This document shows, in pieces, positions 36,338-45,063 of a stretch of 64,000 nt of DNA. The stretch comes from CAKUIA01 sp044433115 (GTDB lineage: Bacteria; Verrucomicrobiota; Verrucomicrobiia; Opitutales; Intestinicryptomonadaceae), in contig JAWXTY010000002.1 of NCBI GenBank assembly GCA_044433115.1, forward strand, positions 1-64,000, given 5' to 3'. Position 1 is the first letter of the stretch. Every line of letters starts with the position of its first letter. The notes under the pieces were generated by a model. The model was given only the letters and a program-made list of their open reading frames with translations, did not search any database and was not told where the DNA came from. The translations under genes and the position numbers were made by a program.

Positions 36338-36571
36338 AAACACATATATAATCTACATTTTTCCATTTATGCCAAGCATATTTTCCCTTTTTTCTCATTT
36401 AATTTCATTATTATTTCCGATTTAAGCTAAAAAGCTATTTTTTTTAAGAAAAAGTAAAAAAAACTCGACAAAAGAGTGATTTTTTGCTCTAATTATTAGA
36501 AAATATATAAAAAGCAAGAAAATTTTTCAAGAAATTGCAAAAAAATCGAAAATATTCAAAAAAATAAAATT

Positions 36572-37909
36572 ATGTCTGCTACAAAGAACAATCCAAAAGG
36601 CGTTAAAAAGTCGTATTATTCTTATTTAATTGAGAAGAAACGAGACGGAAATGAGTTCTCCGAAGATGAAATTAGAGTTATGGTTGACTCTATCCTCGAC
36701 GGCGAAATCAGCGACTACCAGTTGGCAGCATTGATTATGGCTATTTATTTTAAGGATATGTCTGCCCAAGAAACTGCGTTCCTCTCTGAAGAAATGCGTC
36801 TAACTGGCGAAGTTTTAGACCTCGAATTTATCACACGCCCTAAGGTTGCAAAATATTCTACGGGTGGCGTAGGCGACAAAACTACTATGATTTTATCTGC
36901 AGTGGCTGCTGCTTGTGGCGTTGTAATGCCATCTATGTGTAGCTTAGACGAAGACTTCGTTGTCCCTCTTTCAGACAAAATTAGCTCTATCCCTAACTTA
37001 AAGACATCTATGGACTTAGATGAATTTGCGAAGCAACTCGCAAGCGTAGGTTCAGCTATAGTATCTTTCGACAAAAATATCGCTCCAGTAGATGCAATAC
37101 TCTACAATATGCGACACGACACTGCAACTATTCCAAGCTTGCCTCTAATTGCTGCAAGCGTTCTTAGCAAAAAATTTGCTATCGGAGCTGAAGGCTTAGT
37201 CGTAGACGTAAAGTGGGGCAATGGCTCTTTCATTAGAGACCTAGAACAAGCTCGTCAACTCGCTCGCTACATCACTAGAGTTAGTAAGGTTATGAAGCGT
37301 CGTTGCGTTGCCCTAATTACTGATATGAACCAACCTCTCGGCGATTGCGTTGGCTTAGGTCTCGAAGTTCTCGAAGCTGTTCGCTTCCTAAAGGGCGAAG
37401 GCACTGAAGATATGAAAGAACTCGTTCTAAAGCTTGGTATGGAAATTGTTCGCCTCGCAGGTGTAGCTGGTTCTAATCTATCAGCAAAGCAGGCAGTTGA
37501 ACGTGTACTCGAAGATGGCTCGGCTTATACTAAATTTGTAGAAATTATGAAAGCCCAAGGCGGCGATACTACTTGGATAGAAAATCCAGACGAGTACCCT
37601 ATGCCTATGCACACTCGTAAACTTTCTGCCCCAAAACGTGGATATGTACACAATATTAATGCAGGTCAAATTGCTAGAGGTGTTAAAATACTTTCAGACG
37701 GAAAAGCAGGCTCTACTCCAAACCCTTATGTTGGCGTAACAGAAATTAAAAAGGTCGGCACTCAAGTTAAACACGGCGAAGCCCTCCTCCAAATCCACTA
37801 CGACGATGAGTCTAACCTTGACTCAGCTATGGAATACTTTCGCAACGCCTACAGGCTTGCCCCTCGTAGACCAAATCCTCCGCCGATTATAGTCGAACGC
37901 ATCGCCTAA
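36572..37909 (+). CDS. deoA: Thymidine/pyrimidine-nucleoside phosphorylase
   Basis: The 445-residue protein matches the thymidine phosphorylase family, with YSYLIEKKRDGNEFSEDEI at the start, the glycine-rich signature KYSTGGVGDKTT (about 91-102), the phosphate/substrate segment SVGSAIVSFDKN and a C-terminal PYVGVTEIKKVGTQVKHGE domain. It cleaves pyrimidine nucleosides to base and sugar 1-phosphate. The DNA here favours GAC, GTC and CTC codons and is slightly more GC-rich than nearby genes. A family C repeat begins 7 bp after the stop codon. Confidence 0.93.
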   Translation: MSATKNNPKGVKKSYYSYLIEKKRDGNEFSEDEIRVMVDSILDGEISDYQLAALIMAIYFKDMSAQETAFLSEEMRLTGEVLDLEFITRPKVAKYSTGGVGDKTTMILSAVAAACGVVMPSMCSLDEDFVVPLSDKISSIPNLKTSMDLDEFAKQLASVGSAIVSFDKNIAPVDAILYNMRHDTATIPSLPLIAASVLSKKFAIGAEGLVVDVKWGNGSFIRDLEQARQLARYITRVSKVMKRRCVALITDMNQPLGDCVGLGLEVLEAVRFLKGEGTEDMKELVLKLGMEIVRLAGVAGSNLSAKQAVERVLEDGSAYTKFVEIMKAQGGDTTWIENPDEYPMPMHTRKLSAPKRGYVHNINAGQIARGVKILSDGKAGSTPNPYVGVTEIKKVGTQVKHGEALLQIHYDDESNLDSAMEYFRNAYRLAPRRPNPPPIIVERIA

Positions 37910-37915
37910 AGGGTA

Positions 37916-38067
37916 GGGGCGTGAAGAATTTGTTAACACCCTCTCAGTTGTGACGGAGTTGAGAAATTGTTCAAAAAAGGGGCGATATTCCAAAAAATCC
38001 CTAATATAGACACGTTGTGAAAAATGACTAAAAATGGACTTTTTGAGCCTTTTTAGTCATTTTTTTG
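37916..38067 (+). repeat. Repeat family C, copy C2
   Basis: This is nearly identical to 1-150 on the other strand, starting GGGGCGTGA and ending in the hairpin AAAATGACTAAAAA/TTTTTAGTCATTTT followed by T residues. It lies directly behind deoA, as C1 lies behind the M14-like gene. The rest of the 359-bp interval to 38268 contains an inverted repeat GTCTAAATTTT (38081-38091) and AAAATTTAGAC (38149-38159) with a 57-bp loop, and no gene. Confidence 0.88.
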
Positions 38068-38268
38068 TGCTAACACCTCCGTCTAAATTTTGAGCTTTAG
38101 ATTGTCTCTAAATACTGTATTTTACTTGGTTTATAGTTGCTTGTAGGTAAAATTTAGACACTTTTTGTATCTTAAAGAGATTTTATCTTTAGGCTCTTAT
38201 AATGATGATTTTACTTTTTTTAACCTACAAGAATAAAGCTTGAAAATTTTATCTGCATAGGCGATAAT

Positions 38269-39603
38269 ATGTATATGTTTAAGAAGATTTTAGTTCTGTG
38301 TGTTTTTATGTTCTCTTGTGTGGTTTGGGCAGGCAATTCTAGTACAATAAAAGGCGATAAAGAAGAAAGTCTAGAAAGTATGAGAAATAGAGTTGATAAT
38401 CTCAAAAAGAAAATCCCTAAACTTGATTATTCCTATGAGTCGCACACTGATATTCCGTATGATTTATATGGCGATAACAAGCATGCAAACAGACTCTTGC
38501 CTAAAGAAGATCAGGCTAAATATTACGCAGATCCGCTTGCTTATATGGAAAGCGTGGCTCAAGCAGATTGGCAAAGAGCCTTTGAAATGTCTATGTACTA
38601 TCAAGGTTGGAAACCCAACACTATCTTTTTTAGATTCGACTTTTTGATGAGTTTTCACCAATTGAATTCTATCCCAACTACAGACGATATGCGTTTTGAC
38701 AAAAGAAAAATTATCAGCAAAGAAAAAGCCTTATATTGGGCTGAAATTGCTTATGGTTTGTTGAATATAGCTCGCAAAAATGTCTCTTTTTACGAGGGGC
38801 TAGGTTCTCGTAATATAATTGCAGCAAATCTTTTTTACAGAAGAGTTGATGTAGGGAAAGAAGATTTTGTATTTAATAAAGAAATTTACGATAGCTACGA
38901 TGATAGCATTATCGAAAACTTAATTTGGTATCAAGAAAATTGTAAAAAAGCAGAATATAAAAATATAGATATATCTAAATACGAATTTTTTACATATAAT
39001 TTTGATACTTGGAGGAATTTTTATAGTGGTTTTGTTTATCCAAAAGATAAAGATATTGCCTTTATGTCTTTGTTTATGTACGACAGAGAATTAGAGCAAG
39101 CGATAGCTCTTTGCAAAATACAAAGTGGTCTTTATGATAAATCAGAAAAATTTGAAAAGGGATCTAAAAGATGGAAACTAAGAATACTAAATATTCTTCA
39201 TCTACGAGAAATAAACTCAAACTATAAAAAAATTACAACAGAACACCCAATCAATAAATATGCAACAAGAATTTATAGTGGGTTTTCTTATTTAGATAGA
39301 GATTTTCAAGTATACGATAATCCTTTATTTGATAAAGAAAAAGCTCTAGAAGAAGCAAAAAAAATAATATCAAATTACACTTACGAAGATGAATATAACT
39401 ATAGACATGGATATGGTTCGCATAGTGTTGTCTCAACATTTATAAAATATACACCTTTTTATGGCATAGACGAAGATGTTTATAATGAGATACTTGAAAT
39501 TTTTTATACAAACAAAGAAACTCATCGTATACCTAAAAAGTACGAAGCATTTGCCCGTACATGGTTTAACGGGCAAGCTTCGCACTGGCAAGATTACAGG
39601 TAA
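38269..39603 (+). CDS. Secreted protein of unknown function
   Basis: The 444-residue protein starts with a signal peptide (KKILVLCVFMFSCVVWAG, cleavage likely near residue 22; a lipobox is not clear). The mature part is rich in Tyr, Lys, Asp and Asn and mostly helical, with many aromatic pairs (e.g. YDSYDDSIIENLIWYQENC). I recognise no family. Base composition is more AT-rich than neighbouring housekeeping genes, and it lies in a block bounded by repeats C2 and B3. Its stop codon directly abuts the stop of the convergent broken metallopeptidase-like gene, with no space between. Confidence 0.7.
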   Translation: MYMFKKILVLCVFMFSCVVWAGNSSTIKGDKEESLESMRNRVDNLKKKIPKLDYSYESHTDIPYDLYGDNKHANRLLPKEDQAKYYADPLAYMESVAQADWQRAFEMSMYYQGWKPNTIFFRFDFLMSFHQLNSIPTTDDMRFDKRKIISKEKALYWAEIAYGLLNIARKNVSFYEGLGSRNIIAANLFYRRVDVGKEDFVFNKEIYDSYDDSIIENLIWYQENCKKAEYKNIDISKYEFFTYNFDTWRNFYSGFVYPKDKDIAFMSLFMYDRELEQAIALCKIQSGLYDKSEKFEKGSKRWKLRILNILHLREINSNYKKITTEHPINKYATRIYSGFSYLDRDFQVYDNPLFDKEKALEEAKKIISNYTYEDEYNYRHGYGSHSVVSTFIKYTPFYGIDEDVYNEILEIFYTNKETHRIPKKYEAFARTWFNGQASHWQDYR

Positions 39604-41001
39604 TTAGTCTAAAAAGTAAACTTCTCCTGCCCAATTATCAATAAGTATACGCCCTTTATAAAGGATTTTACTATTTTCAATAATGCTCTCTTTTTTATTT
39701 TCTGCATCTTTAACTAAGCCTTCTTTGCCACTTTGTTTGCGACATCCATCATAATTTTCAGAATATTTTTTAGGATCTTTGTTGAATTCATCTTCAAATT
39801 CAACTTGATTTTTACCATCAGGTATTAAGGCTTTTGTATCCACATACTCTACATTCTCTAAGTTATCGTTTGGAACTTCACGTATGGTAACTTCATATAT
39901 AGTGGCATCTATACTTGTACCGTTTTCTTTAAATTTAGGATTTAATGGACTAAGGCAATAAGGTACTCTATCGACACTAGCTACTCCATTTTCGTCTACA
40001 CTAGTCTTAAATACCATATAAGTATCAAAGGAGTCGATTATAGGTGAATATTTTTCTTCATGAGCTTTGTCGTCATTATCCTCTTCTTTATTTTTATCGA
40101 CTGCATCATCTGTTTCGTTTGTGCCATTTGACTCGGAGTTTTCTTCGTCTTCGTCAGCGTCGGAGTCTTCAGTGTTGCCTGAATCTTTCTCATCATCGTC
40201 TGTAGGAGAGCCGCCGTTTGTGCCATCACTTGTCCATTGACCTCCATTTGGGTTGCCTTTTTCTACTCTTGGTTGGTCGGGGTTGTAGAGGTGTTCGCCT
40301 AGACGTGTAGCGATTTTCTTAGCGGCATTGTCTGATTCTTTTAAGGCTTTTGCTTCGTCTTCTGTTAAGAAAAGTTCATCTTCTGTGACTTTCCCTGTAC
40401 ATAGCAACAAGAAATTTCTTAGGGCTTCTGCAGAGTTTATTGCTTTTGTTTCTCTATCTGAAGTTAATCCTACAAGATGGGCGATTTCATGTATAAGAAT
40501 ACTACCTTTATCCTCAAGAGGCGTTTCTTCTGTATCAAAAAAGGGCTTATAGAATGTTATGATGTCTTGGGTAATATCTCTTGTGCTTGCAAAAACACTA
40601 TCTTGAGGATCTTGTTTTTTATCTCTATACACATTGTTATAAGGATAAGTTTTTATGCAGGAATTTAATTTCTCAAAGACCTTTTTGCAGATATCTTGAA
40701 GTTTATATATGTATTCCTCCTTGCCATAAATTTAAAAAATTGCATTTTTTGCAATATCTGATTTTCGCCTCAACTCTTCAGATACTTTTTCTAAGTCTAA
40801 ATAAGCCGACTTAAAAACCTTATCCAAGACTAAAACGTGGTCTAATTTTGTGTATTGAATAATCTCGTATTCAACTGAGTCAAAAGTAGATGTTTTTATT
40901 TTTCTAAAACTTTTCATCTCATCATCATACAAAAAACTAAATGAATCGTCAAAACACCATTTGAACTGTTGGAGGTTTTTTTCGTCGAATTTCGTTGAAT
41001 T
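39604..41001 (-). pseudogene. Interrupted metallopeptidase-like gene with HEIAH and GGQWT motifs
   Basis: Two frames, 40932-40732 and 40731-39604, are in the same phase and are separated only by one TAA at 40732-40734. The protein-like sequence continues on both sides of it (AKNAIF, stop, IYGKEEYIYKLQDICKK) and even upstream of 40932 to a further stop at 41002, with no ATG. The downstream part contains HEIAHLVGLTSD, which fits a zinc peptidase of the HExxH plus Asp (M35-like) type, then PDQPRVEKGNPNGGQWTSDG, an acidic Asp/Glu-rich linker and a C-terminal domain of about 140 residues. The GNPxGGQWT motif recurs, as I recall, in phage- or toxin-related proteins. It looks like a decaying, 5'-truncated gene, although a sequencing error in the poly-T run cannot be excluded. 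A shorter product could start at GTG 40632. Confidence 0.6.
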
Positions 41002-41216
41002 TTATCAGATTTAACAAAAAATTATATAAAAACCCCTCTTCTTACCTTAAAATATTCCAAAATCCCTTAGTAAAAACCATAAAAAGTCGCAAAAACGCAA
41101 AAATTTTTTTTATTTTTTTAATTACAGCTAAAAAATCCCATAAGTACATTAAGCGTTGCAACTTAATTATTCTTTTCCTAAAAACACGATGACAAAAAAA
41201 TGCAAAATCTTCACAA

Positions 41217-41334
41217 GGGGCGTGATATTACATTTTATATTCCGTTTTGGAAATTTTTGGGACTCTTAGGTATTGATATAACATCAACCCCAAAAAAATC
41301 TCAAATACTCATCTAAGGGGCAATCTTACGCCCC
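41217..41334. repeat. Repeat family B, copy B3
   Basis: This 118-bp foldback has ends GGGGCGTGATATTACATT and GGGGCAATCTTACGCCCC. Its right half (ATAACATCAACCCCAAAAAA and following) is almost identical to B1, whereas its left half has drifted. It lies downstream of kdgK. Confidence 0.85.
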
Positions 41335-41435
41335 AACAAAAAATTCTTAGTCTGCGATCTAAGAATTTTTTGGGGCAAATCGAAAGAGCGTGGGGTGATT
41401 TTGTTTGGGTTTTAGTTGAGACTATTATGTAGCAA

Positions 41436-41472
41436 AAAAAATCGAAGTCTGTTTTGGACTTCGATTTTTTGT
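41436..41472 (-). terminator. Terminator downstream of kdgK
   Basis: AAAAAATCGAAGTC pairs with GACTTCGATTTTTT around a short loop. On the minus strand it ends in a T run, about 30 bp after the kdgK stop codon. Confidence 0.85.
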
Positions 41473-41501
41473 GTCTATACCTAAGACTTTTTTTTATTAA
41501 T

Positions 41502-42605
41502 TTAGCGAATTACTCTGGCTGTTGCGTTTGTTTGGGCTAGGCGAGAGACTTCTTCTAGGCGTGCTGTAGACGTATCTCCTGGGGTGGTCATTGCTAATGC
41601 TCCGTGGGCTGCTCCGTAGTCTACTGCCAGTTGTGGGTTTTGCAATTCCATTAATCCGTATATAAAGCCTGAAGCGAAGCTGTCGCCGCCGCCAACTCTG
41701 TCGTATATTTCAAGGTTTTCTCTCTTTTTCGACTCGAAAAACTCGCCATTATGCCAGCATATAGCACTCCAGTCGTTCAAAGATGCAGAAGAAACTTTCC
41801 TTAGTGTAGTTGCCGTCGCCTTGAAATTAGGGAACTTCTTCACAGCATTATTAATCATATTCTTAAATGCCTCTACATCTATTTGAGATATATGTTCGTC
41901 CATACCCTCAACTTCCAAGCCCAAGCAAGCTGTAAAATCTTCTTCATTTCCAATCATAACGTCGACGTATTTTGCAATTTCGCTATTAACTTCTATAGCC
42001 TTTGCTTGTCCACCTATATCAGCCCAAAGTGATGGTCTATAATTCAAGTCATAAGAAACGATTGTGCCATATTTCTTTGCAACTTTAACTGCCTCAATCA
42101 CAACTTGGCTTGTAGTCTCAGAAAGTGCTGCAAATATGCCACCTGTGTGAAACCATCTAACCCCTTGTTTGCCAAAAATTTCTTCCCAATCAATGTCGCC
42201 AACTTTTAGTTGAGATGCAGCAGAATTTGCTCTATCAGAGCAACCCAAAGCCCCTCTAATCCCAAAGCCACGTTCGGTGAAATTCAATCCATTTCTAACA
42301 TTTCTGCCAGCACCATCTGCCTTTGCCCATTTTAAGAAACTTGTATCTACAGCCCCTTGAGCAATAAAATCTGCAATTAAGTAGCCCACTTCATTTTCAG
42401 CCAAGGCAGTTACCACAGTAGCTCTTTGTCTAAAGCACTTTGCCATACCTCTAGCTACATTATATTCGCCGCCGCCTTCCCAAGCTCTAAAGCTACGAGC
42501 TGTGCGTATTCTGTCGTTAGTTGGGTCTAGGCGTAGCATAACTTCGCCAAGGGATAATATGTCGAATTTTGTTTCTTCTTTGGATTTTAGATTGATTGTA
42601 TTCAT
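41502..42605 (-). CDS. kdgK: 2-keto-3-deoxygluconate kinase (PfkB family)
   Basis: The 367-residue protein is a PfkB-family sugar kinase with the N-terminal GGGEYNVARGMA motif and the C-terminal signature DRVGGGDSFASGFIYGL containing the catalytic Asp. The SYDLNYRPSLW segment is typical of 2-keto-3-deoxygluconate kinases. It phosphorylates the product of mannonate dehydratase to KDPG, completing the glucuronate route encoded divergently at 43651-51081. It lies 5 bp after the LacI-family regulator gene. No KDPG aldolase gene is in the window. Confidence 0.88.
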   Translation of the reverse strand: MNTINLKSKEETKFDILSLGEVMLRLDPTNDRIRTARSFRAWEGGGEYNVARGMAKCFRQRATVVTALAENEVGYLIADFIAQGAVDTSFLKWAKADGAGRNVRNGLNFTERGFGIRGALGCSDRANSAASQLKVGDIDWEEIFGKQGVRWFHTGGIFAALSETTSQVVIEAVKVAKKYGTIVSYDLNYRPSLWADIGGQAKAIEVNSEIAKYVDVMIGNEEDFTACLGLEVEGMDEHISQIDVEAFKNMINNAVKKFPNFKATATTLRKVSSASLNDWSAICWHNGEFFESKKRENLEIYDRVGGGDSFASGFIYGLMELQNPQLAVDYGAAHGALAMTTPGDTSTARLEEVSRLAQTNATARVIR

Positions 42606-42610
42606 AAATT

Positions 42611-43588
42611 TTATAGTTTTTTAGAGCTTTGTCTTAGGACTAAGTCGCCCTTTATTAAGATTTTTTGTCTTGGAGTTCTTTTAATTACAGACTCAAAAGC
42701 CTCTCTTGCAAATTCTTCTATAGGCTGGCTAAACGAGCTAATTGGAGGTATGTAATTTGATGCAGATACGATATTGTCGAAACCTATTATAGATACATCT
42801 TGAGGGACTTTTATTCCATTTTTGTAAAACTCACTAATGATACCCATTGCAATTATATCGTTTGCAGAAACTATAGCTTGAGGGAGTTTTCCTGAACTAA
42901 TTATATCTTTTGCAATGCTTTTGCCTGCTTCAAATTCTGTGCCATCTTTAGTAAAAGACTCAAAGTTTATATCCATCTTAGTGCATATTCCTTTGAAAAT
43001 CTTTTTACGCATTAAGTGAACTTTTCTGTCTTTACCTGCAAAATATATATCCTTAAAGCCCAAGTCTTTGTTAAGATAATTTATGATTTTTTGCATAGCG
43101 TCGATTTCGTTTAAGGCTATAGTATCTTGTATATTTTTGCCCTTGCCGTGTCCTATTTTAGCTATAGGCAAGTGGCTAAAAGCAGATGTCCAAGCTAAAT
43201 CGCCAAAACTTCCCAAAATAATTATTCCATCTATGCTATGTTTGCGTAGGGGAACTAAGTGCTCTTCTTTAGGTATTCTATTTAAAAAGCCTACTAGGAT
43301 TAAAGAGTAATCGTATTCGTGAGAAAGTTTTTGTAAGTTTTTAATCAAAAGCGAAAAATATTCGTCTTCAAAGTCATAAACGACAACGCCTATAGTCTTT
43401 ATTTTTTTGCCTTTTAGGGCAAGGGCAGCAGAAGACGGAATATAATTCATAGACTTTGCCAAAGACAAAATAGTCTCTACTGTAAACTTGTTTGCCCCAA
43501 TTTTATCGGCTTGCCCAGAGAGTACACGTGATACTAGGGATACAGATACCCCGAGTTTATTTGCTATGTCTTTTTGCGTTATTTTCAT
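42611..43588 (-). CDS. LacI-family regulator of the uronate genes
   Basis: The 325-residue protein has a LacI helix-turn-helix at residues 3-22 (ITQKDIANKLGVSVSLVSRV), a hinge helix with SSAALALKGKK, and a periplasmic-binding-like ligand domain. It probably represses its own gene and the divergent uxaC operon by binding the palindrome at 43624-43639, and senses a uronate intermediate. Its start codon is close behind a likely promoter (-10 at 43606-43601), leaving a leader of about 5 nt. Confidence 0.9.
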   Translation of the reverse strand: MKITQKDIANKLGVSVSLVSRVLSGQADKIGANKFTVETILSLAKSMNYIPSSAALALKGKKIKTIGVVVYDFEDEYFSLLIKNLQKLSHEYDYSLILVGFLNRIPKEEHLVPLRKHSIDGIIILGSFGDLAWTSAFSHLPIAKIGHGKGKNIQDTIALNEIDAMQKIINYLNKDLGFKDIYFAGKDRKVHLMRKKIFKGICTKMDINFESFTKDGTEFEAGKSIAKDIISSGKLPQAIVSANDIIAMGIISEFYKNGIKVPQDVSIIGFDNIVSASNYIPPISSFSQPIEEFAREAFESVIKRTPRQKILIKGDLVLRQSSKKL

Positions 43589-43600
43589 TTGAATATTTTT

Positions 43601-43629
43601 TTATAAAAAAGCTTGACTTATAATCTCAA
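43601..43629 (-). promoter_or_regulatory. Probable promoter of the LacI-family gene
   Basis: On the minus strand TTGAGA (43629-43624), 17-bp spacer and TTATAA (43606-43601). The -35 box is half of the operator palindrome, so bound repressor would block it. Confidence 0.5.
43619..43624 (+). promoter_or_regulatory. -10 box of the uxaC operon promoter
   Basis: A perfect TATAAT lies directly before the operator, placing the start of transcription near 43631, inside the operator and about 20 bp before the uxaC ATG. No good -35 box is visible 17 bp upstream. Confidence 0.5.
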
Positions 43630-43639
43630 ACGATTGAGA
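43624..43639. promoter_or_regulatory. LacI-type operator
   Basis: TCTCAAACGATTGAGA is a 16-bp palindrome with the central CG usual for LacI-family operators. It lies in the 62-bp divergent region between the regulator gene and uxaC. Confidence 0.8.
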
Positions 43640-43650
43640 CTATAAAGTCA

Positions 43651-45048
43651 ATGAAAAAATTTATTAATGACAATTTTCTTTTGACTACAGATTTTGCACA
43701 AGAGTTATATAATAACTATGCAAAAGATTGCCCTATTATAGATTATCACTGCCACCTTGACCCTAAGGAAATCGCAGAAGATAAGCAGTGGGACAACATC
43801 GCTCAAATGTGGTTAGCAGGCGATCACTACAAGTGGAGAGCTATGCGTACAAATGGTGTAGAAGAGAAATATTGCACAGGCGAGGCAAGCGATAGGGAAA
43901 AATTCCAAAAATTCGCAGAAGCTATGCCTAATATGCTAAGAAACCCTATTTACGATTGGACTCATTTAGAGATGGCTCGTTATTTTGGCATAGATGATAT
44001 TTTGTTAAATGGAGACACAGCTCAAGAAGTTTGGGATAGGGCAAATGCAGTTATAGCTAAGGGATTTTCGGCGAAAACTTGTATGTTAAATAGCAATGTT
44101 GAGGCTATATGCACAACAGACGACCCTATTTCTGATTTGAAATATCACAAGCAAATTGCCAAAGATGGATTTGCTATTAAGGTATTGCCTACATTTCGCC
44201 CCGACAAAGCAGTTGCCTTGGAAAATGCTAACTATACTTCTTATATAGAGGAGTTGGGCTTAAGTGCGAATATCAAAATATCTAGCTATGATGATTTGCT
44301 AAATGCACTAAAGAGCAGGCACGACTATTTTGACGAAGCTGGTTGCAAGTTGTCTGACAATGGCTTAGAGACTATGTATTACAGTGATACTTGTGAGTCT
44401 AGCTTAGATGATATATTTAAAAAGGCACTTAGTGGAGCTAAGTTGAGTGAGTGTGAGATTAATTATTTTAAATCTAGCGTACTCATAGAATTGGGCAAGC
44501 TCGATAGCAAAAAGGGCTGGGTTCGTCAAATACATATAGGACCTATGCGTAACAACAATTCGGCTATGTTTAACTCAAATGGCGCCGACATTGGTTTTGA
44601 TAGCATTGGGCAAAGCATTTACGCAAAGAACTTGTCTAGGCACTTAGATACTTTAAATAGCTCAGGCGACTTGGGCAAAACTATACTATATAACATAGAC
44701 CCTAAAGACAACGAAATGCTTGCGACTATGCTTGGTAATTTTCAAGCAAGTGGCATTAAGGCTAAGTTGCAATTAGGCAGTGCTTGGTGGTTTATGGATA
44801 ATATTAGTGGAATGAAGGCACACTTAGATTGTATATCTAGGTTGTCTTTGTTGCCTTGTTTTGTTGGTATGTTGACTGACTCTCGTTCATTTTTATCCTA
44901 CACAAGGCACGAGTATTTTAGAAGAATACTTTGTGCTTTGCTAGGAGAAGAAATGGCTATAAACACGATACCTCAAGATATGGACTTAGTTGGCAGTGCA
45001 GTTAAGAATATATCTTATACGAACGCAAAAAAGTTTTTTAATTTTTAA
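43651..45048 (+). CDS. uxaC: Glucuronate isomerase
   Basis: The 465-residue protein matches uronate isomerase over its whole length: IIDYHCHLDPKEIAED with metal-binding histidines, AGDHYKWRAMRTNG, the CTTDDP segment, GWVRQIHIGPMRNNN and the C-terminal MLTDSRSFLSYTRHEYFRR. It converts D-glucuronate to D-fructuronate (and galacturonate to tagaturonate). It opens the plus-strand operon of two Gfo/Idh genes, a transporter, an SDR and uxuA, all transcribed away from the LacI-type regulator. Confidence 0.96.
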   Translation: MKKFINDNFLLTTDFAQELYNNYAKDCPIIDYHCHLDPKEIAEDKQWDNIAQMWLAGDHYKWRAMRTNGVEEKYCTGEASDREKFQKFAEAMPNMLRNPIYDWTHLEMARYFGIDDILLNGDTAQEVWDRANAVIAKGFSAKTCMLNSNVEAICTTDDPISDLKYHKQIAKDGFAIKVLPTFRPDKAVALENANYTSYIEELGLSANIKISSYDDLLNALKSRHDYFDEAGCKLSDNGLETMYYSDTCESSLDDIFKKALSGAKLSECEINYFKSSVLIELGKLDSKKGWVRQIHIGPMRNNNSAMFNSNGADIGFDSIGQSIYAKNLSRHLDTLNSSGDLGKTILYNIDPKDNEMLATMLGNFQASGIKAKLQLGSAWWFMDNISGMKAHLDCISRLSLLPCFVGMLTDSRSFLSYTRHEYFRRILCALLGEEMAINTIPQDMDLVGSAVKNISYTNAKKFFNF

Positions 45049-45063
45049 TAAGAAAGAAAGAAT

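Larger units (their letters stand above)
41002..41501. other. Intergenic region with repeat B3 and a terminator
   Basis: 41002-41216 is AT-rich and shows no gene or strong signal; it may be further remnant of the broken gene. Repeat B3 (41217-41334) and the kdgK terminator (41436-41472) fill the rest. Confidence 0.6.

Noticed and set aside
38081..38159. Inverted repeat before the secreted-protein gene as a transposon end pair or riboswitch
   Set aside because: The 11-bp arms with a 57-bp loop occur once in the window and match no known structure.
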